Below are positions 1 through 8,544 of a stretch of DNA of 35,251 nt, in pieces (positions within the stretch are counted from its first letter, which is position 1; each line of letters begins with the position of its first letter). This stretch comes from Eubacterium sp. AF22-8LB (lineage in GTDB: Bacteria; Bacillota_I; Bacilli_A; Erysipelotrichales; Erysipelotrichaceae). The DNA is taken from contig NZ_QRVI01000023.1 in assembly GCF_003458715.1 (NCBI RefSeq), forward strand, positions 1 through 35,251, written 5' to 3'. Position numbers and translations under genes: made by a program. The notes under the pieces are model-generated. The model did not search any database. It was given only the letters and a program-made list of their open reading frames with translations, and had not been told where the DNA came from.

Positions 1-43
1 AATAGTTGGGCTTGCCCCTGCGAAGATAGCTAGCTGCCGGGTC
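1..43 (+). rRNA. rrf: 5S ribosomal RNA, 3' end (partial)
   Basis: The first ~43 bases match the 3' third of a bacterial 5S rRNA: the helix IV/loop E segment around TTGCCCCTGCGAAGATAG, then the terminal-stem strand GCTGCCGGGT, which would pair with a 5' ACCCGGC lying outside the window. A T-run follows directly, as at the end of an rRNA operon. The 5' two thirds are not visible, so identity rests on this partial pattern. Confidence 0.8.
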
Positions 44-52
44 CTTTTTTTT
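36..52 (+). terminator. Probable rRNA operon terminator (3' part)
   Basis: The 3' strand of the 5S terminal stem (GCCGGGT, 36-42) is followed by CC and eight Ts (45-52), with a second T5 at 56-60. The stem together with the U-tract may act as an intrinsic terminator. The pairing strand is outside the window, so this is only partly supported. Confidence 0.4.
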
Positions 53-123
53 GCCTTTTTCTTGCATAAATAAGTAGATGCATCTTAAAATAACAGTACA
101 TGATTTTAGCAATTGTTAACAAA

Positions 124-141
124 ATGTCAAATATTTCACAA
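124..141. promoter_or_regulatory. Rex-like palindrome upstream of pfkA
   Basis: ATGTCAAATATTTCACAA differs at two positions from the palindrome TTGTGAA-TATT-style Rex operator core (TTGTGAAATATTTCACAA). A perfect 10-bp palindrome TTGTTAACAA lies just before it at 113-122. Rex is the NADH/NAD-sensing repressor of fermentation and glycolysis genes in Bacillota. The site is about 80 bp upstream of the proposed pfkA -10, far for simple occlusion, so binding is an inference. Confidence 0.4.
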
Positions 142-218
142 ATGTTAATAAAGTTATTATTCTTTTTTACCTAAAAGCGTTTTCAGGTGAATTTTCCCTT
201 TTTTAAACATTCGTTATG

Positions 219-227
219 TGGTATATT
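219..227 (+). promoter_or_regulatory. pfkA promoter, extended -10
   Basis: TGGTATATT matches an extended -10 (TGn-TATATT) with the hexamer at 222-227. No good -35 is seen 17 bp upstream (T-rich). The predicted start near 234 would leave a leader of about 27 nt with the GGAGG ribosome binding site at 249-253. Confidence 0.45.
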
Positions 228-260
228 TATGATGAATAATGAGTCTATGGAGGACATATT

Positions 261-1223
261 ATGGTTAAAAGAATTGGTATTTTGACTTCTGGTGGTGATT
301 CACCGGGAATGAATGCTGCAATACGCGCGGTAACACGCGTTGGATTAAATAGTGGCCTAGAAGTATTTGGTATTTACAATGGTTATAAAGGAATGGTAGA
401 AGGATATATTGAACCATTAACTCGTGAAACTGTTGGAGATATTGTAAATAGAGGCGGTACTATTTTAGGATCAGCCCGTTTACCTGAGTTCAAAGACATC
501 GAAGTCAGAAAAAAAGCAATTGCTCAATTAAAGAAAAGAGGCATTGAAGCCGTTGTCGTTATCGGTGGAGATGGTTCATATCGTGGTGCATTATCTTTAA
601 CTGAAATGGGAATTAACTGTATCGGATTACCTGGTACTATCGATAACGATATTACTTGTACTGATTATACAATTGGATTCCAAACAGCTTTAGAAACTGT
701 TGTTGAATGTGTCGATAAATTAAGAGATACATCGAATTCACATCACCGTTGTTCTATTGTTGAAGTTATGGGAAATCGTTGTGGAGACCTAGCATTATGG
801 TCAGGTATTGCCTGTGGAGCAGAAATTGTAGTAACAAGTGATACTGGATTTGATGAACAAGATGTTTTAGATCGTCTAAGAGATATCGATATTATCAAAA
901 AGAAAAAGCATGCAATCGTAGTAATTAGTGAAAAGATCACTGATGTCGATCAATTTGCAAAGAAAGTAAGTTTGAATACAGGTTTTTCAGGTAGAGCTAC
1001 TGTCTTAGGCCATATTCAACGTGGAGGATCTCCATGTCCATTTGATCGTTTGTTAGCATCACAAATGGGCGAAAAAGCCGTAGATTTATTGATGCAAGGC
1101 ATTGGCGGACAATGTATCTCAATTAGAGACAATAAAATTATTTCGTATCCAATTGAAGAAGCATTAAGCATGCCACAAGAATCTCGTAAACCACTAATGA
1201 ACTTATTTGATCGTTTGGTTTAG
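261..1223 (+). CDS. pfkA: ATP-dependent 6-phosphofructokinase
   Basis: Phosphorylates fructose-6-phosphate to fructose-1,6-bisphosphate, the committing step of glycolysis, in the cytosol. The 320-residue length is normal for bacterial PfkA. The N-terminal ATP-binding segment reads GILTSGGDSPGMNAAIR, followed by GGDGSYRGA near residue 103 and the catalytic loop PGTIDNDI near residue 125, where the second Asp is the base. The RG-GSP effector/substrate loop is at about residues 250-256. GGAGG lies 7 nt before the ATG. Pyruvate kinase follows after 26 nt, the usual Bacillota pfkA-pyk operon, so both ATP-handling control points of glycolysis would be made together. A Rex-like palindrome and an extended -10 lie upstream. 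Confidence 0.97.
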   Translation: MVKRIGILTSGGDSPGMNAAIRAVTRVGLNSGLEVFGIYNGYKGMVEGYIEPLTRETVGDIVNRGGTILGSARLPEFKDIEVRKKAIAQLKKRGIEAVVVIGGDGSYRGALSLTEMGINCIGLPGTIDNDITCTDYTIGFQTALETVVECVDKLRDTSNSHHRCSIVEVMGNRCGDLALWSGIACGAEIVVTSDTGFDEQDVLDRLRDIDIIKKKKHAIVVISEKITDVDQFAKKVSLNTGFSGRATVLGHIQRGGSPCPFDRLLASQMGEKAVDLLMQGIGGQCISIRDNKIISYPIEEALSMPQESRKPLMNLFDRLV

Positions 1224-1249
1224 GATAAATTAAAAGGAAGGACAAAAAA

Positions 1250-2662
1250 ATGAGCAAAAAAACAAAAATTATTTGTACTATTGGTCCAGCTAGTGAAAGT
1301 AAAGAAGTTTTAACAAAACTTGTTGAAGCTGGAATGAACATTGCACGTTTGAATTTCTCTCATGGAGACTATGAAGAACATGCAGAACGTGTTAAACGTA
1401 TTCGTGAAGTTAGTAAAGAAACAGGAAAACCTATCGGAATTTTATTAGATACTAAAGGTCCAGAAATTCGTTTAGGTGATTTTGAAAACGGTGGATGTGA
1501 ATTTGCTGAAGGTGATGAAATTGATTTAGTTAAAGAAGAAGTTTTAGGAAACCACGAAAGATTCACATTACGTTGTCCAGAAGTATTCAATGACGTACAA
1601 GTTGGTGACTACATTTTAATGGATGATGGTAAAATGAAAGTTACTTTTACAGAAGTAACTCCTGATCGTATCCATGGTGTAGTAAATAACCCACATTTCT
1701 TAAAGAGCCGTAAGGGATGTAACTTGCCAGGCATTAAATTAAGTATGCCATTTATTTCTGAAAAAGATGAATCAGACATTCGTTTTGGATGTAAAATGGA
1801 TGTTGACTATATTGCAGCAAGTTTTACACGTCGTAAAGATGATGTTTTAGCAATTCGTCAAATTTTAATTGATGAAAATAAAGATATGATTCAAATCTTC
1901 CCTAAAATTGAAAACCAGGAAGGTTTTGATAACATCCGCGAAATCTTAGATGTTGCAGATGGAGTAATGGTTGCTCGTGGAGATTTAGGTGTAGACGTAA
2001 GTTTAGAATTAGTACCTATTTATCAAAAACGCATGATTGCTGTTGCAAACGAAGTTGGTAAACCAGCTATCACTGCAACACACATGTTAGAATCTATGCA
2101 AGAAAATCCTCGTCCAACACGTGCAGAAGCAAGTGACGTAGCTAACGCTATTATGGATGGAACAGATTGTATCATGTTATCTGGTGAATCAGCTGCAGGT
2201 CATTACCCAGTTGAATGTGTTCAAACAATGACTAAGATTGCGAACGCTATTGAACCAATGATTCCTTATAAAGATCGTTTAAAAGCAAATGTTAAATCAA
2301 GCAAACGCACTCTAAATGATGCCATTGGTATTTCAGTAGCTGATACTGCATTGGCAATTGATATTAAATGTATTATTGCATTTACACAAAGTGGAAATAC
2401 AGTTCGCCGTTTAGCTAAATTCCGTCCATGTGCTCCTATTTTAGGTATTACATTTGACGAAGTTACGCAACGCAGCTTATTACCAGTTAATGGTGTAACT
2501 CCAGTCGTTTCAAATATTCAAAATACTAAAGAAAATGACATTGATTTAGCTCGTAATTTAGCATTACAAGCTGGATTCAAAACAGGAGATCACATCATTG
2601 TTGTTGCTGGATATCCGGTAGGATCAGGTAACACAAATATGATGCGTATTGCACAAATCTAG
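1250..2662 (+). CDS. pyk: Pyruvate kinase
   Basis: Transfers phosphate from phosphoenolpyruvate to ADP, giving pyruvate and ATP. The protein starts with the typical KTKIICTIGPAS and contains the substrate and metal-binding strand LNFSHGDYEEH, the active-site lysine segment FPKIENQEGFDN and the ATHMLESM motif of the TIM barrel. The C-terminal allosteric domain is present (residues ~345-470). At 470 residues it has the E. coli-like length and lacks the extra PEP-utiliser-like C-terminal domain found in Bacillus and Staphylococcus enzymes. It is second in the pfkA-pyk operon, has an AAGGAAGG-type ribosome binding site, and is closed by an intrinsic terminator 8 nt after the stop. Confidence 0.97.
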   Translation: MSKKTKIICTIGPASESKEVLTKLVEAGMNIARLNFSHGDYEEHAERVKRIREVSKETGKPIGILLDTKGPEIRLGDFENGGCEFAEGDEIDLVKEEVLGNHERFTLRCPEVFNDVQVGDYILMDDGKMKVTFTEVTPDRIHGVVNNPHFLKSRKGCNLPGIKLSMPFISEKDESDIRFGCKMDVDYIAASFTRRKDDVLAIRQILIDENKDMIQIFPKIENQEGFDNIREILDVADGVMVARGDLGVDVSLELVPIYQKRMIAVANEVGKPAITATHMLESMQENPRPTRAEASDVANAIMDGTDCIMLSGESAAGHYPVECVQTMTKIANAIEPMIPYKDRLKANVKSSKRTLNDAIGISVADTALAIDIKCIIAFTQSGNTVRRLAKFRPCAPILGITFDEVTQRSLLPVNGVTPVVSNIQNTKENDIDLARNLALQAGFKTGDHIIVVAGYPVGSGNTNMMRIAQI

Positions 2663-2670
2663 TTAACATT

Positions 2671-2692
2671 GCCCTCATTTTGAGGGCTTTTT
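2671..2692 (+). terminator. Intrinsic terminator of pfkA-pyk
   Basis: GCCCTCA (2671-2677), loop TTT, TGAGGGC (2681-2687), then five Ts. A 7-bp GC-rich stem with a U-tract just after the pyk stop. Confidence 0.9.
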
Positions 2693-2697
2693 CTATT

Positions 2698-2728
2698 AAA
2701 AAAAGCTGTGGGTTATTCCACAGCTTTT
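2698..2728 (-). terminator. Intrinsic terminator of the ABC exporter operon
   Basis: AAAAGCTGTGG (2701-2711) pairs with CCACAGCTTTT (2718-2728) around a 6-nt loop. On the minus strand it is followed by a run of Ts (A-run 2698-2704 on plus). The hairpin includes the permease stop codon. The plus-strand side has only T4, so it mainly serves the minus strand. Confidence 0.85.
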
Positions 2729-5700
2729 AATGATTCAACCATTTGAATGTTATTTAGTTTTTTATGCATACACAAATTGATAATTGCATTGAAACCAATC
2801 GTCATTACAAAACTAATTACATAAGATATTGAATTGATTGTTCTACCAAACATAATATCATCCATCTCGGCCAAGTTCATTATCAAGTGATGTAATCCAA
2901 TACCGATACCTAAGCCAATCAATGAACCTAAAATAGTTAATAGAGTTGTTTCTCTATTGATATATGCATCTACTTCTTTTCTAGTAAATCCAAGTACTTT
3001 AATCGTAGCAATTTCACGTTTTCTTTCGGAAATATTAACATTGCTAAGATTGTATAAAACAACAAATGCAAGGCATGCGGCAGAAATAACAAGAACAACA
3101 ACGATGTATGATATACTGCTAATCATATCTTTGAAGTTTTTTTGTAGAGATGAATAGAAAGTAACGCTTTGAACACCATCAATATTCATAATTTTATTTC
3201 CCAGATTACGTTCAAACTTTTTGGTTGTTTTTTTGGATTTGATTAAGTAAATATGCGATGTCTTTGCTTGAGTATTCCAACTTTTATATAAAGTTTTACT
3301 AGCATATATGTGATGTTCAACATAGTTAGTGAATACACCTTTGATTCTTGCTTTTATGATTTTCTCGTTGGAATCTTTGAATTTGATTGTGTCCCCAGCT
3401 TTTTTATTTAATTTTGTAGCCATTTTTTGAGATATCAATACAGATGAATCATCAAGATCAAACTCTTTATTACCATTGAATAAAGTACAGAAATCTTTAA
3501 ATTTATCATCATTTGAAATGATATGGACTGTAGTAGAAATATCTTTGTTGTCAATTTTAGTGGTAACAGCAAGATGATCTTCTTCATATACATCCTTAAT
3601 ACCTTTTAAAGACTTTATCTGAGGCGTAATTTTACTTGATTTAGCTGAAATCGTTGCATCATAATGATAAATGACATTATATTGTTGATTTACAATATCT
3701 GAAATACTATCATTAATTCCAAATCCAGCTACCAATAAGGCAGAACATCCTGCAATACCGATAATTGTCATGAAAAATCTCTTTTTATATCGGAAAATAT
3801 TTCTTGCGGTTACCTTTTGCAAGAAGGATAATCGTTTCCATATAAATGGGATTTTTTCTAGAAGAATCTTCTTACCGGCTTTTGCAGCTTTTGGACGCAT
3901 CAATTGACTAGGCATTTCAATTAATTCACTATAAATAGAATATAGCGTAGCTAGTAAAGTAATACCAGTTACCGATCCGCTTGCTAATAATATGAGTCCA
4001 GGCTGAAACAAGAACTGAATCTTGTCAATATTGTATAGTGTATTCCAGGCATTAAAAATTACAGTCGGGAATAAATACATTCCTATAGAACAGCCTAGAA
4101 TTGAACCAAGTATACTAGCAAATAATGCATAAATAATATATTTAGCAGCAATTTGCATTTTTGAATAGCCAAGTGCTTTTAGGGTTCCCATTTCATTACG
4201 TTGCTCATCTACCATTCTTGTCATAGTTGTCATACAAACTAAAGCAGCTACTAAAAAGAAAAATACAGGGAATACTTTTGCGATACCATCCATACGATCA
4301 GCACAAGCTCCGTAGTCGCGATAAGAATAATGTGAATCTCTATCTAAAACAATCCATTCTCCATTCATTTTATCAATTTCAAGTTGTGCATCATTTAATT
4401 CTTTTAATGCATCTTGTTTTTGTATATTGAATTCTGCTTTTGATAAAGTTAATTTTTCAATATTTTGATTCAATTCGTTCTTTGCATTTTGGATTTGTGA
4501 CAAACCATTTTCATATTGAACTTGTCCATTAGTCAATGTTGAATAAGCATTGTTTAATTCGCTTTGTGCATTTAATAATTGATTTAATTGCGATTGAAGT
4601 TCAGTTTTTTTATCGATACCTTCCTGAATTTGATCAATGCCGGATTGAATGGCAGATAAATTCGAATTTAGATTATTTAGTTCTTCATTACATGTATGAA
4701 TACCATATTCAACTTTTTGTAATTCACCAATCAAATAATCTTTAGCTTCTGTACATTCTTTAACTTTATCCTCATAACCAGGAATGTCTTTAATTAAGTT
4801 AAGTTGATTATCAATCTCATTAATTTTATTTTGAATTTGAACCAGGTTTGTATTTAGTTCTTCAATTTTTATATTTATCTGTTTGATACCTTCTAATACT
4901 TGTTCTTTTTGACTCAGTAATTCAGGAAGTTCTTGTTCACCTTTTTCAATTTGAGCTATTGCACTTTGTAAAGTTGGAATGTTATCTAATACTTTGATGT
5001 TTTGATAATACTCATTCCATCCTTGATCAATTTGATTTTTAGAATTTTGTAACTTTAATTCATTACTTTGAATTTCAGCTAGTCCAGAATTGATTTTGTT
5101 TTGTGCATCATTTAATGTGTTTTCTACATCTGTGAATTTATTTTTTGCTTCTCGTTTTTTCTCATCTAAATCAGACTGATAAGATTGAATACGTGCATTT
5201 ATTTGTTTATTTGCAATTTTTTTGATTTTCTTTAAGACAGGATTCACAACATCGAAATATTCATCACTATAGCAATCCAATTCTTTAGCGCCTTTAACAC
5301 AAACATCAACTTCTGTATAATAATCCTTTATTACGTTTGAATTTTGTATATATATAAAGGAGTTTACAGTTCCTGAACCAATATTACTTGATCCTTTTTC
5401 ATAAGATAAATAATTTGGATTGTAGCAAGTCCCAACAATTTTATATTTTGTGTTTTTTAATGTTTTAGATAAAGCTTCATCTGTGCCACTTTTTAATTTG
5501 ATTGTATCACCAATGTGGAACGTACCATATAGTTTATTTGTAGCTGAACTAGCCTCAACTAAACACTCGTTTTCTCTTTTGGGCATTCGCCCTTCAACTA
5601 CACGAATTTTATTCATCTTTTGATCAATTTCATAAGAAAGGACTTTAATAACCATTTGTGTAGAATCAATCTGAGACAATGTGTCTATCGCAAATGTAGG

Positions 5701-5958
5701 TTGTACAGATTTGACTCCTTTAATTTTTTTTATGGCATTTACATCTTTCTTGGTAAGCCCCAAAGTAGAATAGATTTGTATATCTTGCACATTGTATTTA
5801 TCAAAATAAGTATCAGCACTGTTTTTCATATCCGGAGCACTCGCTTTGATGCCGGCAAAGAAGGCTACGCCAATTGCGACGATACAAAGGATAGAGAGAA
5901 AACGACCTAGGGAGATTTTAATTTCACGGAAAATATCCTTTAAATAAGAAGAAGGCAT
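2713..5958 (-). CDS. FtsX/MacB-type ABC transporter permease with large coiled-coil domain
   Basis: Membrane subunit of a two-gene exporter of the lipoprotein/antimicrobial-peptide (MacB/SalY/FtsX) class; the substrate is not recognisable. The 1081 residues contain two FtsX-type permease halves. There is one membrane helix near residues 17-37, an outside domain, a long Glu/Gln/Leu/Asn-rich coiled coil at about 259-540, three helices between about 566 and 680, a helix at about 728-750, a second outside domain, and three C-terminal helices from about 950 to 1062. The 'M-x-D-E-x-R-x-E-x-GTLKALG' motif before helix 3 and 'KRE-IATIKVLGF' in the second half are the usual FtsX coupling segments. The ATPase gene ends 1 nt upstream, so translation is coupled. 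No two-component sensor of the Bce type is adjacent. Confidence 0.88.
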   Translation of the reverse strand: MPSSYLKDIFREIKISLGRFLSILCIVAIGVAFFAGIKASAPDMKNSADTYFDKYNVQDIQIYSTLGLTKKDVNAIKKIKGVKSVQPTFAIDTLSQIDSTQMVIKVLSYEIDQKMNKIRVVEGRMPKRENECLVEASSATNKLYGTFHIGDTIKLKSGTDEALSKTLKNTKYKIVGTCYNPNYLSYEKGSSNIGSGTVNSFIYIQNSNVIKDYYTEVDVCVKGAKELDCYSDEYFDVVNPVLKKIKKIANKQINARIQSYQSDLDEKKREAKNKFTDVENTLNDAQNKINSGLAEIQSNELKLQNSKNQIDQGWNEYYQNIKVLDNIPTLQSAIAQIEKGEQELPELLSQKEQVLEGIKQINIKIEELNTNLVQIQNKINEIDNQLNLIKDIPGYEDKVKECTEAKDYLIGELQKVEYGIHTCNEELNNLNSNLSAIQSGIDQIQEGIDKKTELQSQLNQLLNAQSELNNAYSTLTNGQVQYENGLSQIQNAKNELNQNIEKLTLSKAEFNIQKQDALKELNDAQLEIDKMNGEWIVLDRDSHYSYRDYGACADRMDGIAKVFPVFFFLVAALVCMTTMTRMVDEQRNEMGTLKALGYSKMQIAAKYIIYALFASILGSILGCSIGMYLFPTVIFNAWNTLYNIDKIQFLFQPGLILLASGSVTGITLLATLYSIYSELIEMPSQLMRPKAAKAGKKILLEKIPFIWKRLSFLQKVTARNIFRYKKRFFMTIIGIAGCSALLVAGFGINDSISDIVNQQYNVIYHYDATISAKSSKITPQIKSLKGIKDVYEEDHLAVTTKIDNKDISTTVHIISNDDKFKDFCTLFNGNKEFDLDDSSVLISQKMATKLNKKAGDTIKFKDSNEKIIKARIKGVFTNYVEHHIYASKTLYKSWNTQAKTSHIYLIKSKKTTKKFERNLGNKIMNIDGVQSVTFYSSLQKNFKDMISSISYIVVVLVISAACLAFVVLYNLSNVNISERKREIATIKVLGFTRKEVDAYINRETTLLTILGSLIGLGIGIGLHHLIMNLAEMDDIMFGRTINSISYVISFVMTIGFNAIINLCMHKKLNNIQMVESLKAVE

Positions 5959-5959
5959 A

Positions 5960-6664
5960 TTAATACTCTATGTCATTGACATCCATTGGATGCTCATTCC
6001 ATGTGATACTTTCAATTTTTCCACTACGAACCTTAATTACCTTATCTCCCATTGGCGTTAAAGCTAAGTTATGAGTAATGACAATTACAGTTTTATTTTG
6101 TGTTCTACACGTATCTTGTAAAACCTTAAGAACCTGCTTACCCGTTTGATAATCTAAAGCACCGGTAGGTTCGTCACAAAGTAAAAGCTTAGGGTTTTTA
6201 GCCAAAGCTCTCGCGATTGCGACACGCTGCTGTTCACCACCAGAAAGTTGACTAGGAAAGTTGAACATTCTATCTTTTAGTCCAACTAATTCTATAGTTT
6301 CATCTATGTCAAGTGGTTTCTTACAAATTTGCGTTGCAAGTTCAACATTTTCTCTAAGTGTTAAATTTTGAACAAGATTATAAAACTGGAAAACAAATCC
6401 TACATCATATCTTCGATACAATGTCATATCCTTTTCTTTATAAGAACTAATTTCACGTCCATCTACGACGATTCTTCCTTCACTGACAGTATCCATTCCA
6501 CCTAATAGATTTAGGATAGTACTTTTACCAGCACCACTGGCTCCTGCGATAATCACAAACTCCCCTTGTTGTATTTCAAAACTCACATCATCTAATGCAT
6601 GTATATCGATTTCGCCCATATGATAAGTCTTTTTTACATTTTCAAAAGAAATGAAAGCGCTCAT
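5960..6664 (-). CDS. ABC transporter ATP-binding protein (MacB/LolD family)
   Basis: Cytosolic ATPase that drives the FtsX-type permease downstream. Visible motifs are Walker A GASGAGKST, Q-loop FQFYNL, signature LSGGEQQRVAIARAL, Walker B LLLCDEPTGALD and the switch histidine VITHN. I chose the ATG at 6664, giving 234 residues, because it has GAGGTG 6-7 nt upstream. The in-frame GTG at 6673 overlaps that ribosome binding site and is unlikely to be used. It is first in a two-gene operon with an extended -10 promoter at 6683-6691, divergent from the DegV pair. Confidence 0.92.
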   Translation of the reverse strand: MSAFISFENVKKTYHMGEIDIHALDDVSFEIQQGEFVIIAGASGAGKSTILNLLGGMDTVSEGRIVVDGREISSYKEKDMTLYRRYDVGFVFQFYNLVQNLTLRENVELATQICKKPLDIDETIELVGLKDRMFNFPSQLSGGEQQRVAIARALAKNPKLLLCDEPTGALDYQTGKQVLKVLQDTCRTQNKTVIVITHNLALTPMGDKVIKVRSGKIESITWNEHPMDVNDIEY

Positions 6665-6682
6665 ACAAATCACCTCAATCTA

Positions 6683-6691
6683 ATTATATCA
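6683..6691 (-). promoter_or_regulatory. Promoter of the ABC exporter, extended -10
   Basis: On the minus strand this reads TGATATAAT, a perfect extended -10. The -35 region 17 bp upstream (TATTAA) is poor. The predicted start lies ~15 nt before the ATG, just leaving room for the GAGGTG ribosome binding site. Confidence 0.6.
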
Positions 6692-6696
6692 GAGAT

Positions 6697-6725
6697 TTGA
6701 GAAAATTAATATTTCGTGTTAGGAT
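6697..6725 (+). promoter_or_regulatory. Promoter of the DegV pair
   Basis: TTGAGA (6697-6702), a 17-bp spacer, then TAGGAT (6720-6725) preceded by TGT, so it also has an extended -10. It is back to back with the ABC exporter promoter, with about 5 bp between the ABC -10 element and this -35. Confidence 0.55.
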
Positions 6726-6755
6726 TAGGATGATTTTAGAAAAAGGAGGGTTTTA

Positions 6756-7616
6756 ATGAAGGTTCGTGTACTAACAGAAAGTGGTTGTGGATTAACCAAA
6801 CAAGAAGCAAATGATTTAGGAATTGATTTTTTACCTTTACAGGTTCAAATAGAAGATAAAACATATTTAGATGGGGTGGATTTAACCGTACAAGAATTAA
6901 ATTCATTTTTAGAAAGAGGCTTTATACCTCAAACAAGTATGCCACCATTAGGTGATATTGAGGCATTATTAGAATCATATAAAAATGATGGTATAACAGA
7001 TGTTATTTTGATAACACTATCAAATGGATTGTCAGGAACAAACCAAGCTATTCAAGCCTCAGGGAAATGGCATGGTGTTAAAATCCATACATTAGATATA
7101 TATACTACTTTAGGTGTGGAAAAGTACTTGGTTTTATCCGCACAAAAATTAGTTGAACAAGAAGTACATCCTGAAGAAATTATTTCACGTTTAAAAGAAA
7201 GTGTTGACCATTCAAGAGGATTCTTGATTCCAGAAGATTTAGATCATTTAGCCAAGGGTGGTAGATTAACTCCGATGGCAGCTAAACTTGCGGGTATGTT
7301 AAAAATTAAACCAATTTTGGAAGTATCTAAAAATACTGAAGGTAAGGTAGATGTTTTTGATAAAGTTAGAACTATGTCAAAAGCTATAAAAAAAGCTGTT
7401 AAAATTATTTCAAAAGATGCGAATGCACAAGACTATGAATTTTATATACTAAATGGAGATAATCCAGAAGGAACACAAATTGCGATTGATGAGCTGCACG
7501 ATGTGTTTGGAGAAGATATTCAAATTCATACAGATCCAATGTATGCGGTAATTGCGGTTCATACAGGATTAGGTTCAGTAGGAATTCAATTTGTGAAAAA
7601 AGTTAAGGGGGCCTAG
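6756..7616 (+). CDS. DegV family protein, fatty-acid-binding (FakB-like), copy 1
   Basis: DegV proteins bind a fatty acid and, where characterised (FakB), present it to the kinase FakA, which makes acyl-phosphate for phospholipid synthesis. The 286-residue protein has the family layout: N-terminal Rossmann-like lobe, TSMPPLG loop near residue 60, ITLSNGLSGT near 85, and LAKGGRLTPMAAKLAGMLKIKP near 163-184, where the Arg-Leu-Thr segment lines the head-group pocket. The ribosome binding site AAGGAGGG is strong. It is followed 2 nt later by a second DegV gene. No fakA is in the window. The fatty-acid role is family knowledge; which acid each copy prefers cannot be read here. Confidence 0.9.
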   Translation: MKVRVLTESGCGLTKQEANDLGIDFLPLQVQIEDKTYLDGVDLTVQELNSFLERGFIPQTSMPPLGDIEALLESYKNDGITDVILITLSNGLSGTNQAIQASGKWHGVKIHTLDIYTTLGVEKYLVLSAQKLVEQEVHPEEIISRLKESVDHSRGFLIPEDLDHLAKGGRLTPMAAKLAGMLKIKPILEVSKNTEGKVDVFDKVRTMSKAIKKAVKIISKDANAQDYEFYILNGDNPEGTQIAIDELHDVFGEDIQIHTDPMYAVIAVHTGLGSVGIQFVKKVKGA

Positions 7617-7618
7617 CT

Positions 7619-8473
7619 ATGAAGATTGCATTTGTAACGGATACCGGAACAGGCCAGCATCCAGATTATTGGAAAGAAAAAGGCATTTATTGTTTACCTT
7701 TACAAATTACATGCGATGGTGAATCAAAAGATGAATATACAGAAATTACATATTCAGAAGTGATTCAAAAATTACATGAGAAAAAAGTGTTGAAAACATC
7801 ATTACCTAGTTTAGGTAAGATTCAAGATTGCTTTGAAAAATTAAAAAACGAAGGATATGACACAATTTTTGCGGTTCCCATCTGTCGAGGATTATCTGGA
7901 ACATTAGATTCAATGGAAATGATTGCGAATCAATTAGAAATGAAGTTTGTAGGTGTTGATTGTTATTGTACGGCTGTTGAACAAGGATGTATGATTGAGA
8001 CGGCAAAAAAAATGTATGAAGCGAGTGCTTCATTGGATGAAATCATTAAAAAACTACAAAGCATTGCGGATAGTTGCGAAACTGTATTGTTGTGTGATGA
8101 TTTAGACCATATGAAACGTGGGGGAAGATTAACTCCTATGGCTGCGGCATTAGGTGGTTTATTGAAAATTAAACCTATTTTGCATATTGGTAAAAGTACA
8201 AACGGGAAAGTCGATGTATTAGATAAAGTACGTACAATGACACGAGCACAGGATCGAGTTATTAAACATTTAAAGGAATTGAATGTGGATTCTAATTATA
8301 CATTTATTGTTGCACATGTAGATGCATTAGAGGCTGCAAAAGAATATGCGCAAAAGATTGAAAGTCAAATTGAAGGCGCTAAAGTAAAAGTCATTGATTT
8401 AGTCAGTGCTGTAGGAATTCATACAGGACTTGGATGTTTAGCTTTACAAGTATTTAATGAGATGAAAGACTAG
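7619..8473 (+). CDS. DegV family protein, fatty-acid-binding (FakB-like), copy 2
   Basis: A tandem paralogue of the preceding gene (284 residues), with the same landmarks: AFVTDTGTG at the start, TSLPSLGK near 60, CRGLSGTLDSME near 87, and MKRGGRLTPMAAALGGLLKIKP near 162-183. The two copies share the long C-terminal core (KIKPIL...GKVDV.DKVRTM) but differ in the N-terminal lobe, which fits binding of different fatty acids; that is inference. The gene starts 2 nt after the first copy, its GGGG ribosome binding site lying in the end of that gene, so translation is coupled. A terminator follows. Confidence 0.9.
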   Translation: MKIAFVTDTGTGQHPDYWKEKGIYCLPLQITCDGESKDEYTEITYSEVIQKLHEKKVLKTSLPSLGKIQDCFEKLKNEGYDTIFAVPICRGLSGTLDSMEMIANQLEMKFVGVDCYCTAVEQGCMIETAKKMYEASASLDEIIKKLQSIADSCETVLLCDDLDHMKRGGRLTPMAAALGGLLKIKPILHIGKSTNGKVDVLDKVRTMTRAQDRVIKHLKELNVDSNYTFIVAHVDALEAAKEYAQKIESQIEGAKVKVIDLVSAVGIHTGLGCLALQVFNEMKD

Positions 8474-8497
8474 AAGTATCAAATGATGCTTCTTTTT
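8472..8497 (+). terminator. Terminator of the DegV operon
   Basis: AGAAGTATC (8472-8480), loop AAAT, GATGCTTCT (8485-8493), with one T-G pair, then T5. It begins at the stop codon of the second DegV gene. Confidence 0.75.
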
Positions 8498-8512
8498 CTT
8501 TTGGCCTATAAG

Positions 8513-8544
8513 AAAAAACGCCTATATCCATTGAATAGGCGTTT
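8513..8544 (-). terminator. Terminator of ung
   Basis: AAACGCCTAT (8516-8525) pairs with ATAGGCGTTT (8535-8544) over a 9-nt loop. On the minus strand the stem is followed by a T-run (six As at 8513-8518 on plus). It overlaps the last codons of ung. Confidence 0.85.

Noticed and set aside
53..221. A gene or structured RNA between the 5S rRNA and pfkA
   Set aside because: The stretch is AT-rich with no reading frame of note and no stable long stem; only the Rex-like palindromes stand out.
2957..5910. Several plus-strand reading frames of 66-96 codons inside the permease gene
   Set aside because: They are antisense to a long, clearly coding gene, lack ribosome binding sites and show no recognisable protein features.
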